From Acidobacteriota bacterium (lineage in GTDB: Bacteria; Acidobacteriota; Blastocatellia; Pyrinomonadales; Pyrinomonadaceae): a stretch of DNA of 64,000 bases. The notes beneath the pieces were generated by a model. It made no database searches. It was given only the letters and a program-made list of their open reading frames with translations, and was not told the origin of the DNA. The stretch spans positions 1 to 64,000 of the forward strand of contig JAIVJZ010000041.1 in assembly GCA_020199775.1 (NCBI GenBank). Reading direction: 5' to 3'. Both the position numbers and the translations under genes were made by a program. This document shows positions 17,761 through 26,796 of this stretch, piece after piece; within the stretch, counting starts at the first letter, position 1; the number at the start of each line of letters is the position of its first letter.

Positions 17761-19410
17761 TCAGGCTTGCCAGCCCACTTCGTAAATGGAGACGGGTTGG
17801 ATGCGATTTTTGACGCTGATGGCAGGCAGCTCGCGGAGTGTGAAACGGCTGTCGGCGGCGGCTTCAATGACCGCGTGGCTGGAGAGAATTTGCCCGCCCT
17901 CCGCTCTGGATTCCAGACGGGCGGCCAGATTCACGGTGTCGCCGATGGCCGTGTACTCGGAACGTCGCTCGGAGCCGATGTAGCCGACGGTGGCTTCGCC
18001 CGTGTGCAGGCCGATCCCGACGCTGATCTCGGGCAAACCGGCGGTGCGCAATTCGTGGTTGAGCAGGTCGATGCGGCGTTGCATCGCGACGGCGGCGGCC
18101 AGCGCGTTGGATGCGTCTTGCGGCGTGGCGGAGGGTGCGCCGAACAAGGCCATGAGTCCGTCGCCGATGTATTTGTCGAGCGTGCCGCCGTGCGCGAAGA
18201 TAATGTCGGTCATGGCCGAGAAGTAGAGGTTGAGGATTTGCACGACGCGTTCGGGGGGCGCGTGCTCGGAGATGCGCGTGAAGCCGCGCACGTCTGCGAA
18301 GAGCACGGTCACGCGTTGATTCGCGCCGCCGAGTTTGAACGACTCCGGGTGTTCGAGCATCTGGCGCACGACGTATTCGGGCATGAACCGGCTGTAGTTG
18401 GCGCGCGCCACCTCTTCGCGCGCCAGTCGCTCGTGAGCGCGTGCGCTTTCGACGGCGACGGCGGTTTGCGACGCGATGGCCGTCAGGAATTCCAGATCGT
18501 CACGCGTGAAGACGGCCGCCGGGTCGAGGCGGTCGGCATAGATCGCCCCGTGGACGCCTGAGTCCGTGAGCAGCGGGGCGCAAATGGTGGAGCGCACGCC
18601 CTGCGAAATGATCGATTTCGCCTGTGCGAACTGGGCGTCGGCGGCGGCGTCCTGCGAGAGAAGGGCGACCCGCTCGTCGAGCGCTTTGGTGAGGATCGTC
18701 CGGCTGACCGTGATCTGCTTAGCGCCGGTGTGGTATGCCTCGTGGCGCGTTTTAATCCCGACGGGGTGGAGACTCTCGAAGCCTTTCGTGATCGGCGATT
18801 CAGTGCCGAGCAGCGCGACGACGCGATCCGCGGGCGTCACGCGGAGAATAATGTCGGTCGCTTTGTCGAAGATGGCCGCGAGATTGAAGACGGAGTTGAA
18901 GGTCTTATTCAACTCGTAGAGCATGGCGAGAATGTCGGCCTTGCGACGCAACACCTGTAGCTCCGACGGCGAACCCTGCCCGCCCGCCGACGCGTGCGCG
19001 GCCTGCTGGTGAGGGAGGCCGTGCGCGGGCACGGCGATCTGCGTCTTCCCTAAAGCGGCATCCTCGTATCTGAGCGGCGCGTTTTGTTTCGGCGGATCGT
19101 CGTTGAGGAATTTGAGCACGCTCCCGCCCACTTTGATCTGGTCGCCGTGAGCGAGTTGGCACTCGTCGCGCTGTTTACCGTTGACGAGTATCCCGTTCGC
19201 GCTGCGTTTGAGGACAGACCCGTTGAAGACGCCGTTGATGACGAAGTATGCGTCGCCGCGCACGACGATGTGCGCGTGCTGGCGGGACACGCGCGGGTCG
19301 TCGAGCGGCACGGTGTTCTCAGGCGAGCGGCCGATGGTGCATTGTCCCTGCCCCGCGAGCGTGTATTGCCACTTCCGGCCGCCCGCGTCTTCGATGTGGA
19401 GAGTAGCCAT
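17761..19410 (-). CDS. FHA-GAF-class III adenylate/guanylate cyclase
   Basis: 549 residues in three domains: an N-terminal FHA domain (TIGRSPENTVPLDDPRVSRQ, about 27-46) that binds phosphothreonine, a GAF sensor domain (about 165-330), and a class III cyclase domain (about 360-530). The cyclase has the metal Asp in FADVRGFTRISEH, the substrate-specifying Lys in LDKYIGDGLMALFG, and the transition-state Asn/Arg in IGDTVNLAARLES. The lysine points to ATP rather than GTP. It lies 157 bases downstream of a PknB-like kinase on the same strand, so the FHA domain may read that kinase's phosphorylation. It would be cytoplasmic. Confidence 0.9.
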   Translation of the reverse strand: MATLHIEDAGGRKWQYTLAGQGQCTIGRSPENTVPLDDPRVSRQHAHIVVRGDAYFVINGVFNGSVLKRSANGILVNGKQRDECQLAHGDQIKVGGSVLKFLNDDPPKQNAPLRYEDAALGKTQIAVPAHGLPHQQAAHASAGGQGSPSELQVLRRKADILAMLYELNKTFNSVFNLAAIFDKATDIILRVTPADRVVALLGTESPITKGFESLHPVGIKTRHEAYHTGAKQITVSRTILTKALDERVALLSQDAAADAQFAQAKSIISQGVRSTICAPLLTDSGVHGAIYADRLDPAAVFTRDDLEFLTAIASQTAVAVESARAHERLAREEVARANYSRFMPEYVVRQMLEHPESFKLGGANQRVTVLFADVRGFTRISEHAPPERVVQILNLYFSAMTDIIFAHGGTLDKYIGDGLMALFGAPSATPQDASNALAAAVAMQRRIDLLNHELRTAGLPEISVGIGLHTGEATVGYIGSERRSEYTAIGDTVNLAARLESRAEGGQILSSHAVIEAAADSRFTLRELPAISVKNRIQPVSIYEVGWQA

Positions 19411-19567
19411 TTGACAATCCCGTCAATGGTAGAACATTCCCCTTGTTATGACGAACCGGGTAAGCGGCCGACGGAACAAAGGCGCGAGGCGTGCGCGAAG
19501 CGCGGGCATGCGTCGCGGTCGCCCGACAGCAACCATCTTTGCGATGAACGACCGTTGCTGTTCATTG

Positions 19568-21271
19568 TCAACGCATGGGCGGCGGGCGGTGCGGGGGAGG
19601 ACGGTGTCCGCCACCCGGAGGCGGATAGCCGCCTTCGTGCGGCGGGGGCGGCGGGCGAAACTGCTCACGCTGCCGCTGCTGTTGCAGTTCCAACGCCTGC
19701 TGTTCCTTCCTCCTGCGTAAATCCTCCGCGCGTTGCGCGTCATACTCGGCCGCGGCGTCGTTTTTCACGCCGTGCGAAGAACTCGGAGCGGGCGATTGGA
19801 TAACGAGGCCGGACTTGTTCTCCGTAGCTTCGACGGCGGGTGAAAAGTTTTTAGACCCGTCTGCGTTCACGGCAGAACCGCCCGACGCCTCTGCTTCCCT
19901 GTTCGAGACTTGATTGGCCTGAGACTGTGGCTCGCCGGCCGAGCGCGGTTCCGGCGATAAAGGCCGCCCCGGAGCGGAAGTAGAATCTGAAGTTTGACGT
20001 GTGGCTTCGGTCAGCGTCGCGTCCGGCGCGAGTGGTTGCGTCGCAGCGGGCTGAGTCCCGGTCTGAGCCTCAATAGTGGCCGGGGTCGCAACGGGGCTTT
20101 TCAAAAGTGGAAAGGCGACGAAGGCGCAGGCGATGAGCACGGCGAGGCTGACGCCGACGATCATTGCCGGCGAATGCTTGCGCGCTCGCTCGGCGGGAGG
20201 CTCGTGAAAAGAGGTGTGCGAGTACGGCTTGATTGACGGGCGCGTCCGTTCGAGAGACGAATCGACAATCGTCGCCTCGCTTTCCGTCTGCGACGGGGAC
20301 GGTCGCAGCCGTGTCTGTGAGTAAGTCGAAGGCGACGCCCCTTGCCCGCCGAACATGTGTGTCCCGCCGTCCAGCATCGTGGCCTCGTTGCGCACGCCTT
20401 GGCCGTACGTGTGAGCGGCGGCCGCTTGCGGCGTGGTGCGCGCGATGCCGGCCGACGCCTGCCGCAGCGCGGCGCGCATCTCGCCCGCCGTCGCCGGGCG
20501 GAGAGTGGCCTTCAAGGCCATCGCGCGGTGGAGGATTTTACTGACCGATTCCGGCACTTGCGCGTGCACGAGGTGCGCGGGTCGGAGCGGGTCGGGCTGT
20601 TGGTTGATCATCGCGCCGGCGCGCGTCAGCCCATCGACGGGCACGACTCCGGTCATCAAATGGTAGAGGGTCGCGGCGAGCGAATAGAGGTCGCTGCGCG
20701 TGTCCGTGCCCGTGCCTTGAATCTGTTCGAGCGGGGCATAGCTGCGGGAGTAGCCGAAGACGCTGGCCGTCGCGCTGTGGCGCGTGCCCGTCGCCGCGCC
20801 CTTCGCCAGCCCGAAGTCGAGCAGCACGATCTGGCCGCGCGACGTGAGCTTCATGTTCTGCGGTTTGATGTCGCGGTGGACGATGGGCGGTTCGTGCGTG
20901 TGCAAGTATTCGAGCGCGTCGAGCAGTTCGTCCGCCCAGCGCAGCACGTCGGCCAGCGGGAACGCGCCGCGGCGTTGCATCAACTCCGCCAACTCGTCGC
21001 CCTCGATGAACTCCATGACGAGGAACTGCCCCTCGCCTTCGACGAAGTGATCGCTCACCCGCGGCAGCGCGGCGTGGCGCAGATGGTTCAACAAATGCGC
21101 TTCGCGCTCGAACGCCTTGCGGAGCGTGGGGTCGTCGAAGAAGGTCTGCTTGATGGCGACCGTGCTGTGAAAACGTTCATCCGTGGCGACGTAAACCGCG
21201 CCCATGCCGCCCTCTCCGATCTGTTTCACGACGCGGTAACGATTTTGGAGCAATGCACCGGGGTCTATCAT
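19568..21271 (-). CDS. Membrane-anchored PknB-like Ser/Thr protein kinase
   Basis: 567 residues from ATG 21271 (MIDPGALLQNRYRVVKQIG); this start places the kinase domain at the N-terminus as in the family. AAGGAG lies 17 bases upstream, farther than usual, so the start is not certain. Kinase motifs: IGEGGMGAVY (glycine loop), AIKQ (Lys), VHRDIKPQN (catalytic Asp) and LLDFGLAKG. A single membrane helix (about 370-395) follows a disordered linker. The outer part is Pro/Ser/Thr-rich and ends in a Pro-His-Gly tail (PPPPPHEGGYPPPGGGHRPP). No PASTA repeats are present. The cyclase with an FHA domain is the likely partner. Confidence 0.9.
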   Translation of the reverse strand: MIDPGALLQNRYRVVKQIGEGGMGAVYVATDERFHSTVAIKQTFFDDPTLRKAFEREAHLLNHLRHAALPRVSDHFVEGEGQFLVMEFIEGDELAELMQRRGAFPLADVLRWADELLDALEYLHTHEPPIVHRDIKPQNMKLTSRGQIVLLDFGLAKGAATGTRHSATASVFGYSRSYAPLEQIQGTGTDTRSDLYSLAATLYHLMTGVVPVDGLTRAGAMINQQPDPLRPAHLVHAQVPESVSKILHRAMALKATLRPATAGEMRAALRQASAGIARTTPQAAAAHTYGQGVRNEATMLDGGTHMFGGQGASPSTYSQTRLRPSPSQTESEATIVDSSLERTRPSIKPYSHTSFHEPPAERARKHSPAMIVGVSLAVLIACAFVAFPLLKSPVATPATIEAQTGTQPAATQPLAPDATLTEATRQTSDSTSAPGRPLSPEPRSAGEPQSQANQVSNREAEASGGSAVNADGSKNFSPAVEATENKSGLVIQSPAPSSSHGVKNDAAAEYDAQRAEDLRRRKEQQALELQQQRQREQFRPPPPPHEGGYPPPGGGHRPPPHRPPPMR

Positions 21272-21457
21272 AATGTGATTTGTCGAAACTCCTTCATGCC
21301 GGGTGGGGCGATAACGGCTGGCTTGACGCGCTCGGGTGTTGGTGGCGGGCGGGCGAAAAATCTCTGAGGATTCGCCCTTCGCAATCAAGCATACCTGATT
21401 GAACTTTATTAAATCAACATCTATGTTGCTCCGGGAAATTGAAGGGCGACGCCGTCT

Positions 21458-22021
21458 TCACCCCGCCAGACTGTCTCGAAAGATTTCTCGCAGTAGATAA
21501 AACGAATCGTCGTCGCTATATTCCTGACGCCTGATGACGTACTGGACAACGTCTATGCCGAAGTAGCGGGCATCTTGTTCAAACCTCATCCCGATCTTTT
21601 CCATGACGCGGCGCGACCTCACGTTGAGGGGGCGCGACAACGCCAGAATCGAATCAAACTGTTTCTCCCTAAAGCCGTACCTCAGGCACGCCCCGGCGGC
21701 CTCGGTCGCCAGCCCCCGCCCCCAGTATTTCTTCGCCAGCAGGTAAACAAGTTCCGGCCGACCTTCCAGAGACCTGATTCCCGCGTACCCGATCAGGCTT
21801 CTTTCCTCTTTATCCTCTACCGCCCACCTGCCGAAGCCGTGCGTCTGCCAGTGCCGGACGATGCTCTCCAGAGCCACGGCGGTCTCTTCCACCGGGATCG
21901 GCAACCCGTCTTTGCCGATGAACTCCATCACGTTCAGGTCGGCGAATATCAGGGCTAACGCGTCGAGGTCGTCGGTGGTGAACATCCTCAGGCGCAGGCG
22001 TGCGGTTTCGACTTCATGCAT
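21458..22021 (-). CDS. GNAT acetyltransferase, RimJ/RimL-like
   Basis: 187 residues from ATG 22021 (MHEVETARLRLRMF). TARLRLR at the N-terminus, the acetyl-CoA loop region KKYWGRGLATEAAGACLRYGF and NVRSRRVMEKIGM are the standard motifs of the RimJ/RimL branch, which acetylates amino groups of proteins or small molecules. The extra 27 codons upstream read as Pro/Arg-rich non-homologous sequence and are excluded. It is a single gene with no visible operon partner, and its substrate is unknown. Confidence 0.85.
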   Translation of the reverse strand: MHEVETARLRLRMFTTDDLDALALIFADLNVMEFIGKDGLPIPVEETAVALESIVRHWQTHGFGRWAVEDKEERSLIGYAGIRSLEGRPELVYLLAKKYWGRGLATEAAGACLRYGFREKQFDSILALSRPLNVRSRRVMEKIGMRFEQDARYFGIDVVQYVIRRQEYSDDDSFYLLREIFRDSLAG

Positions 22022-22229
22022 AAGCGATATTATTTTAGCGTAACAGACGCGCGGCCGGGAACGCCCGCGAAGGCGTGGCGGGAAACTGAGAGGAGATTGC
22101 AAAAGAACGTCCGTCGCCCGTTAGAACCGTCGGGGTAGAACAAGCCCGTCGCGCGTTCGGTTATACCGGCGAGCGGGCGGCGGGCCTTGCCGTGCATCAA
22201 TCTTTCCTGTCGCACAATCGCGAGCCGCT

Positions 22230-23348
22230 TTAAGCCGCTCTTTTCTTTTGCACGAGCACTTGAAAACTTCCGCTCATCCCGCCGGGGAGAATCATCTCGC
22301 GCGCGCCGAGTCTCAGCCGCACGCGTTCGGCTTCGCCGTCGAGGTGTGAGGTGAGACACTCAAGTTGATCGAGCGCCCCGGCGCGCAACAAAAACCCGTC
22401 CTGCCGCTCAAGCGAAATCGTTTTGAGATTCGCCGCTTCCCCGGCCTGTCTGACCTGCGTCCAGTTAATCGTCGTCGTCAGATCGTACTCGCCGGGACGC
22501 GCGAGCACGTCCGAGACGAATTGGTGTTCACGGAAGCCGCGGAGCGTTCCGTCGCGGCGTTCGGTCGAGCGATACAGTTCTTCGGCCTCAGCCCCGTAAT
22601 CGACCGTCACGACGTAGCCGCGTCGTAACACGGTCGCGGCGCGCTCGATCCACTCCCCGGCCGCCAGATTAACTTCCGCGACGTGCCCCTCCGCGAGCGC
22701 GACGCCCAGACGCGCGAAGTGTTCCATGAGACGCGGGGTGGTCAACTCTTGTTCGCTCCAACAGAAGTTGCCCGCTTCGTCCAGCGCGACGCACAACTCG
22801 CGCAATTGGCCGCCGCGCATCAGCACGCGATGCACCGGAAACGCGTCGAGCAACTCGTTGCTGAAAATCACCCCGGCCTCGAAAGAAAGCTCGCGCCAAC
22901 CGTCTCGACAAAACTCGACGCGGTCGGCGAACGCCGCCAGATTTTCGCGGGCGCGAAGGCGCGCCTCGCCGCTCGTCTCGTCGATGTGATAGCGGGTCGC
23001 CTGGAGGACGCGCGGGTGATCGCGTTCTAAAGTTTCGAGCGTGACGCGCGCGAAATCGCCCGCGCCCGCGCCCGCTTCGAGAATTGCCCAACGGGGCGGC
23101 GCGCCGAGTTCGGCGTGGAGCGCGGCGAAGTAGCGCGCGAAGGTGGCGGCGAACAGGGGTGTGCGTTCGGGGCTGGTGCGATAGTCGCCTCCGTCACGCC
23201 CCCAGCGCGGGCGGCCGGGGCGACGGTAGTAGCCCTCGCGCTCGTCGTAGAGCGCGGCGTCCATCCAATCGCGAAATGAGATCGCGCCCTCGCGCCTTAT
23301 CCTCGCGCGGAGGCGTTCGACGAGAGGCGTTTGATCGGGCGCGCTCAT
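22230..23348 (-). CDS. MidA/NDUFAF7-family SAM-dependent methyltransferase
   Basis: A 372-residue class I methyltransferase of the DUF185 family. The N-terminal FRDWMDAALYDEREGYY and the SAM-binding AILEAGAGAGDFA (about residues 88-100) are diagnostic, with SNELLDAFPVHR as the second conserved block. The mitochondrial member NDUFAF7 methylates an arginine of a complex I subunit; the bacterial target is not established. Its start overlaps the stop of the zinc-ribbon protein gene as ATGA, so the two are translated together. Confidence 0.9.
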   Translation of the reverse strand: MSAPDQTPLVERLRARIRREGAISFRDWMDAALYDEREGYYRRPGRPRWGRDGGDYRTSPERTPLFAATFARYFAALHAELGAPPRWAILEAGAGAGDFARVTLETLERDHPRVLQATRYHIDETSGEARLRARENLAAFADRVEFCRDGWRELSFEAGVIFSNELLDAFPVHRVLMRGGQLRELCVALDEAGNFCWSEQELTTPRLMEHFARLGVALAEGHVAEVNLAAGEWIERAATVLRRGYVVTVDYGAEAEELYRSTERRDGTLRGFREHQFVSDVLARPGEYDLTTTINWTQVRQAGEAANLKTISLERQDGFLLRAGALDQLECLTSHLDGEAERVRLRLGAREMILPGGMSGSFQVLVQKKRAA

Positions 23349-23914
23349 TGCTCCGAAGAGTCGGATTGCTTGTCGAGAAGACGCGTGGTGTGATCCGTGA
23401 CGCTCGGCGGGTGTCTGATCTCGGCGGTGTGTACCTGCGGCTGGCGGTAATCGTTGACGGGCACGCCCTGCGGCTGTGGCAGAGACTCTTGCGCGGCGGC
23501 GTGCAGCCGCGAAGCAATCGGCGGCGTGTAGAGTTGCGGCGGCTGAGGAGCATACTGCGGCGCGCGCGGCGCGGCCTCTTCAAAAAACACGGCATAGATG
23601 ATCCGTATGAAGGCGGCCATCGCCCCAATCGCGCCAAGAACCATAAACTCCTGCGGAAGACTGATCGCTTCGTGCAGGATCGCGAAAAAAGGAAAGAGGA
23701 GAAAACTGACGAGAAGGAGACCGAGACCCTGCTTCACGCCGCGGCGTCGCGACGAGACCGGCCGCTCGCCCACGCCTTCATAACCCGGCACGCGTGCGGG
23801 GAGCACGCCGCCCGTCGCCAGCAAATCTCCCACGACGACGAGCGGAAACCCGCAGCGCGAACAGAAGCGCACCTCCGCGCTCACTTGCGACTGGCCGCAT
23901 TTCGGGCAATACAT
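23345..23914 (-). CDS. Zinc-ribbon membrane protein of unknown function
   Basis: 189 residues. The N-terminal zinc ribbon MYCPKCGQSQVSAEVRFCSRCG (CxxC, 14 residues, CxxC) is followed by two hydrophobic helices (GLGLLLVSFLLFPFFAIL and FMVLGAIGAMAAFIRIIYAVFF, about 60-115) and a Pro/Gln-rich tail of about 75 residues. Similar small zinc-ribbon membrane proteins are frequent in acidobacteria without assigned function. The gene overlaps the MidA-type methyltransferase by four bases. Confidence 0.75.
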   Translation of the reverse strand: MYCPKCGQSQVSAEVRFCSRCGFPLVVVGDLLATGGVLPARVPGYEGVGERPVSSRRRGVKQGLGLLLVSFLLFPFFAILHEAISLPQEFMVLGAIGAMAAFIRIIYAVFFEEAAPRAPQYAPQPPQLYTPPIASRLHAAAQESLPQPQGVPVNDYRQPQVHTAEIRHPPSVTDHTTRLLDKQSDSSEQ

Positions 23915-24019
23915 GAGGAGAAACCTTTCTGCCGGTTAAAGGGATTCGCGGCGCGACAGATACTCACGCGCGTTTAGATTACGTTCGATGCGTTGTTAAA
24001 GTTCGGCGCGACAGCCGCT

Positions 24020-24502
24020 TCAGAGCGGCGGCAGGCGTTCGTCCGAGAACAGCCTGAACGTCGCGAACGCCCGCCCTTGATGATGCGCGGCGCGCGCGAG
24101 CGTCGCGGACAAAAGCGCGAAGAGCGTCTGCATCTCGCCCGGCGGCACGGCGATCTCCTTCGAGAGATCGGCGTCCGTCTCGAAGAGTGCGAAGCCGCGT
24201 CGCCGCGTCGCCTCGACTTCGGCCAGATACTCCGCGACGAGCGCGGGCGTGGCGAGCGTTTCCGGCAGCGTCCACTCGAACGGGTCGTCCCACAAATTCG
24301 ACGTGACGCCGCCGAAAGTCTGCTCGATACAGGCCGCGCTGCGCAGAACGTGTTCGCCGCACGAATAGACGGGCGGCGCGCCCGCCCCGGCCGTTCGCGG
24401 CTGCCAGTAGAGTTTCTCCGCGGGCGCGACCCGCACGAGCGCGCTCGAACGCGTGTGCAGCGCGGCGAATTGCGCGTCCAGAGATGGGAGCAATTGATTC
24501 AT
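24020..24502 (-). CDS. DinB-like four-helix protein
   Basis: 160 residues. YSCGEHVLRSAACIEQTF and LARAAHHQGRAFATFRLF carry the conserved metal-type histidines of the DinB/YfiT fold, a four-helix bundle found in damage-inducible proteins and thiol transferases. The length is right for the superfamily. The start ATG at 24502 lies inside a block of tandem ATTGATTC octamers, and no Shine-Dalgarno sequence is visible ahead of it because the repeat fills that space. Function unknown. Confidence 0.75.
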   Translation of the reverse strand: MNQLLPSLDAQFAALHTRSSALVRVAPAEKLYWQPRTAGAGAPPVYSCGEHVLRSAACIEQTFGGVTSNLWDDPFEWTLPETLATPALVAEYLAEVEATRRRGFALFETDADLSKEIAVPPGEMQTLFALLSATLARAAHHQGRAFATFRLFSDERLPPL

Positions 24503-24543
24503 TGATTCATTGATTCATTGATTCAATGGATCAATGAATCAAT
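24492..24543. repeat. Tandem octamer hairpin at the DinB-like start codon
   Basis: Four exact copies of ATTGATTC (24492-24523) are followed by a reverse arm, gatcaatgaatcaatg (24528-24543), giving a near-perfect hairpin of about 15 bp. On the minus strand each unit reads ATGAATCA, so each contains an ATG in a different frame. The upstream copies give ATG-AAT-CAA-TGA, a three-codon frame, and only the last ATG opens the DinB-like gene. Confidence 0.85.
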
Positions 24544-24546
24544 GTC

Positions 24547-24900
24547 TTATCTGGTGCGCCGGTCGGACTCTTCGATGACGGTGCCGAAGTTGCGGCCGCC
24601 GAAACTGAAGCCCTGCAAGACGCGCCCTTTCGCTCCGACCCGCGCGCCCTTTCGCGGCGTGCCGCCGCGCTTCGAGACGACCCAGATTTCGCCCGTCCCG
24701 TCGTCAACTTTGTACGCGCCGCCGATGAGAGGCACGCCGTAACTGTCCTCCACCGTCCCCGTGATCCCGACCTCTTTGTCGCGATACCGATCCGGGTTGT
24801 CGAGAATTTTCCCGATGTTCGTCTTGCTCGGACACGCTGTGAACAGGAAAACGCAGAGGAGAGTTAAAACGAGAATTGAGACTTTCCGACCTGAGCGCAT
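24547..24900 (-). CDS. Small OB-fold-like lipoprotein
   Basis: 117 residues. A lipoprotein signal peptide with lipobox LFTAC (Cys at about 23) is followed by one small beta domain: GKILDNPDRYRDKEVGITGT, YKVDDGTGEIWVVS, and GARVGAKGRVLQGF. This pattern matches the OB-fold 'tRNA_anti-like' periplasmic proteins. The product would sit in the inner or outer membrane facing the periplasm. No enzyme function is implied. The octamer repeat lies directly after its stop codon. Confidence 0.75.
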   Translation of the reverse strand: MRSGRKVSILVLTLLCVFLFTACPSKTNIGKILDNPDRYRDKEVGITGTVEDSYGVPLIGGAYKVDDGTGEIWVVSKRGGTPRKGARVGAKGRVLQGFSFGGRNFGTVIEESDRRTR

Positions 24901-24949
24901 GGCTTCTCCTTCTTATGTTGAAATACGGGAGAGGCGTAATTGAGGGCGG

Positions 24950-25037
24950 GGGGATGAAGGACGAGGGATGAAAGAAAACATTCAAACGCTTGAGTGCTTT
25001 TCTTATTCATCCCTCATCCCTCATCCTTCATCCCTTC
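24950..25037. repeat. Word-repeat hairpin (GGGATGA units)
   Basis: The left arm, 24950-24978, has gggatgaaggacgagggatg. The right arm, 24998-25037, has cttattcatccctcatccct and a further copy, the complement with one extra unit. The loop is about 20 bases. It sits three bases after the ALDH gene stop and before the lipoprotein gene. It may act as a terminator or mRNA 3'-end structure. Confidence 0.8.
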
Positions 25038-25039
25038 GC

Positions 25040-26545
25040 TTAGTTGCCGTACCAGCCAATGGGTTTGCCTGAGAGATCAACCCAGACGCTCTTGACGTGC
25101 GTGTAGAGTTCGAGGGCGTGCTTGCCCATCTCGCGCCCGTAGCCGGATTGCTTGTAGCCGCCGAAGGGCGAGGCGGCGTTCATCATGTTGAAGGTGTTGA
25201 TCCAGACCGTGCCCGCCTTGATCTCTTTGGCGAAACGGTGCGCGCGGGTGATGTCCTTCGTCCAGATGCCGGCGGAGAGGCCGTAGATCGTGTCGTTGGC
25301 CTGACGGATCAAATCCTTCTCGTCCTTGAACGTGATGGCCGAGGCGACCGGCCCGAAGATTTCCTCCTGCGCGACGCGCATCGAGTTCTGCACGTCGCTG
25401 AAGACGGTCGGCTGGAAGAAGTAACCGTTCTTGAAGTTGCCTTCGAGTTCCGGCGTGCCGCCGCCCGTGAGCACGGTCGCGCCCTCGCCGCGCGCGATGT
25501 CTACGTAGCCCCTGATGCGCGCGAGTTGTTCGGCGGACACCTGCGGCCCCATCTGCGTCGCCTTGTCCATCGGGTCGCCGACCCTGACCTTTTCGGCCTT
25601 CTCTTTGAAACGTTCGAGGAATTCGTCCTTCACGCGTTCGTCGAGGAAGAGGCGCGAACCGGCGCAGCAGACCTGACCCTGATTGAAGAAGATGCCCATC
25701 ATCGCGCCGTTGACGGCCTGTTCGATGTCGGCGTCGGCAAAGACGATGTTCGGGGCTTTGCCGCCGAGTTCGAGCGAAACTTTGGTGAGATTGTCGGCCG
25801 CGGTGCGCGCGATGATCTTGCCGACTTCGGTCGAGCCGGTAAAGGCGATCTTGTCTATGCCGGGGTGCGAGGCGAGCGCGGCGCCCGCCGTCTCGCCGTA
25901 GCCGGGCACGATGTTGACGACGCCGTCGGGGAATCCCGCTTCCTGAAACAAATGCCCGAGTTCCAACGCCGTGACCGGAGTTTGTTCGGCGGGTTTCAAG
26001 ACGATGGTGTTGCCCGCCGCGAGCGCGGGCGCGAGTTTCCATGCGGCCATCAGGAGCGGGAAATTCCACGGGATGATCTGGCCGCAGACGCCGAGCGGCT
26101 CGCGCAGAGTGTAGTTGAACATCTGGCCGGGGACGGGAATCGTCTCGCCTTCGATCTTCGTCGCCCACCCGGCGAAGTATTCAAAATTCTCCACCACGCC
26201 CGGCAGGTCGATGTACATTGACTCTTTGATCGGCTTGCCGTTGTCGGCCGTCTCAAGAGCGGCGAGTTCCTGCGACTTCGCCTCGATCAGTTGCGACAGT
26301 TTGTAGAGCAGACGCCCGCGGTCGCGCGCGCTCATGCGCCCCCACTTGCCCTCGAAGGCGCGGCGCGCGGCGGCGACGGCCTTGTCCACGTCGGCTTTGT
26401 CGGCCTCGGCGACTTCGGCGAGCGTCTCGCCCGTCGAGGGGTTCGGCGTGGCGAAGGTTTTGCCGGATTCGGCGTCAACCCACTGGCCGTCAATAAACAA
26501 TTGATACCGGCGAGGCGATTCGGATGCGGTTTGAGAGGACGACAT
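25040..26545 (-). CDS. NAD(P)-dependent aldehyde dehydrogenase
   Basis: A 501-residue member of the ALDH superfamily, full length. PWNFPLLMAAWKLAPALAAG, FTGSTEVGK (cofactor loop), the general-base Glu in LELGGKAPNIV (about 268) and the nucleophile in GQVCCAGSRLF (about 301) are all intact. It would oxidise an aldehyde to the acid with NAD(P)+. The sequence is closest in wording to betaine/phenylacetaldehyde-type ALDHs, but the substrate cannot be assigned. It is a single cytoplasmic gene flanked by hairpin and spacer. Confidence 0.9.
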   Translation of the reverse strand: MSSSQTASESPRRYQLFIDGQWVDAESGKTFATPNPSTGETLAEVAEADKADVDKAVAAARRAFEGKWGRMSARDRGRLLYKLSQLIEAKSQELAALETADNGKPIKESMYIDLPGVVENFEYFAGWATKIEGETIPVPGQMFNYTLREPLGVCGQIIPWNFPLLMAAWKLAPALAAGNTIVLKPAEQTPVTALELGHLFQEAGFPDGVVNIVPGYGETAGAALASHPGIDKIAFTGSTEVGKIIARTAADNLTKVSLELGGKAPNIVFADADIEQAVNGAMMGIFFNQGQVCCAGSRLFLDERVKDEFLERFKEKAEKVRVGDPMDKATQMGPQVSAEQLARIRGYVDIARGEGATVLTGGGTPELEGNFKNGYFFQPTVFSDVQNSMRVAQEEIFGPVASAITFKDEKDLIRQANDTIYGLSAGIWTKDITRAHRFAKEIKAGTVWINTFNMMNAASPFGGYKQSGYGREMGKHALELYTHVKSVWVDLSGKPIGWYGN

Positions 26546-26796
26546 GGATAACTCCTTAGCTCGGATTCTTAGAAAATTATGTTGGAGAGTGTTTCTTGAA
26601 TTTCGTGCACGGACATTACTTTATCACCTACTCCGGGCGAAGTCTAAATGACCCGATCCCGCCCGCGCGAGGACGACGCGCGGGCGGGATGCACTCATTG
26701 TAAAAACAGAGAGGGGCGGCCGATCCTTGCCCAAGGCGGCCACCCCTCCCGCGACTCCGGCGCATCGCGCGGAGCTATCCGTTATTCGCCGCCGTG

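Noticed and set aside
25097..26221. Long open frame antisense to the aldehyde dehydrogenase
   Set aside because: High-GC coding DNA gives long antisense frames; the ALDH motifs are unambiguous on the other strand.
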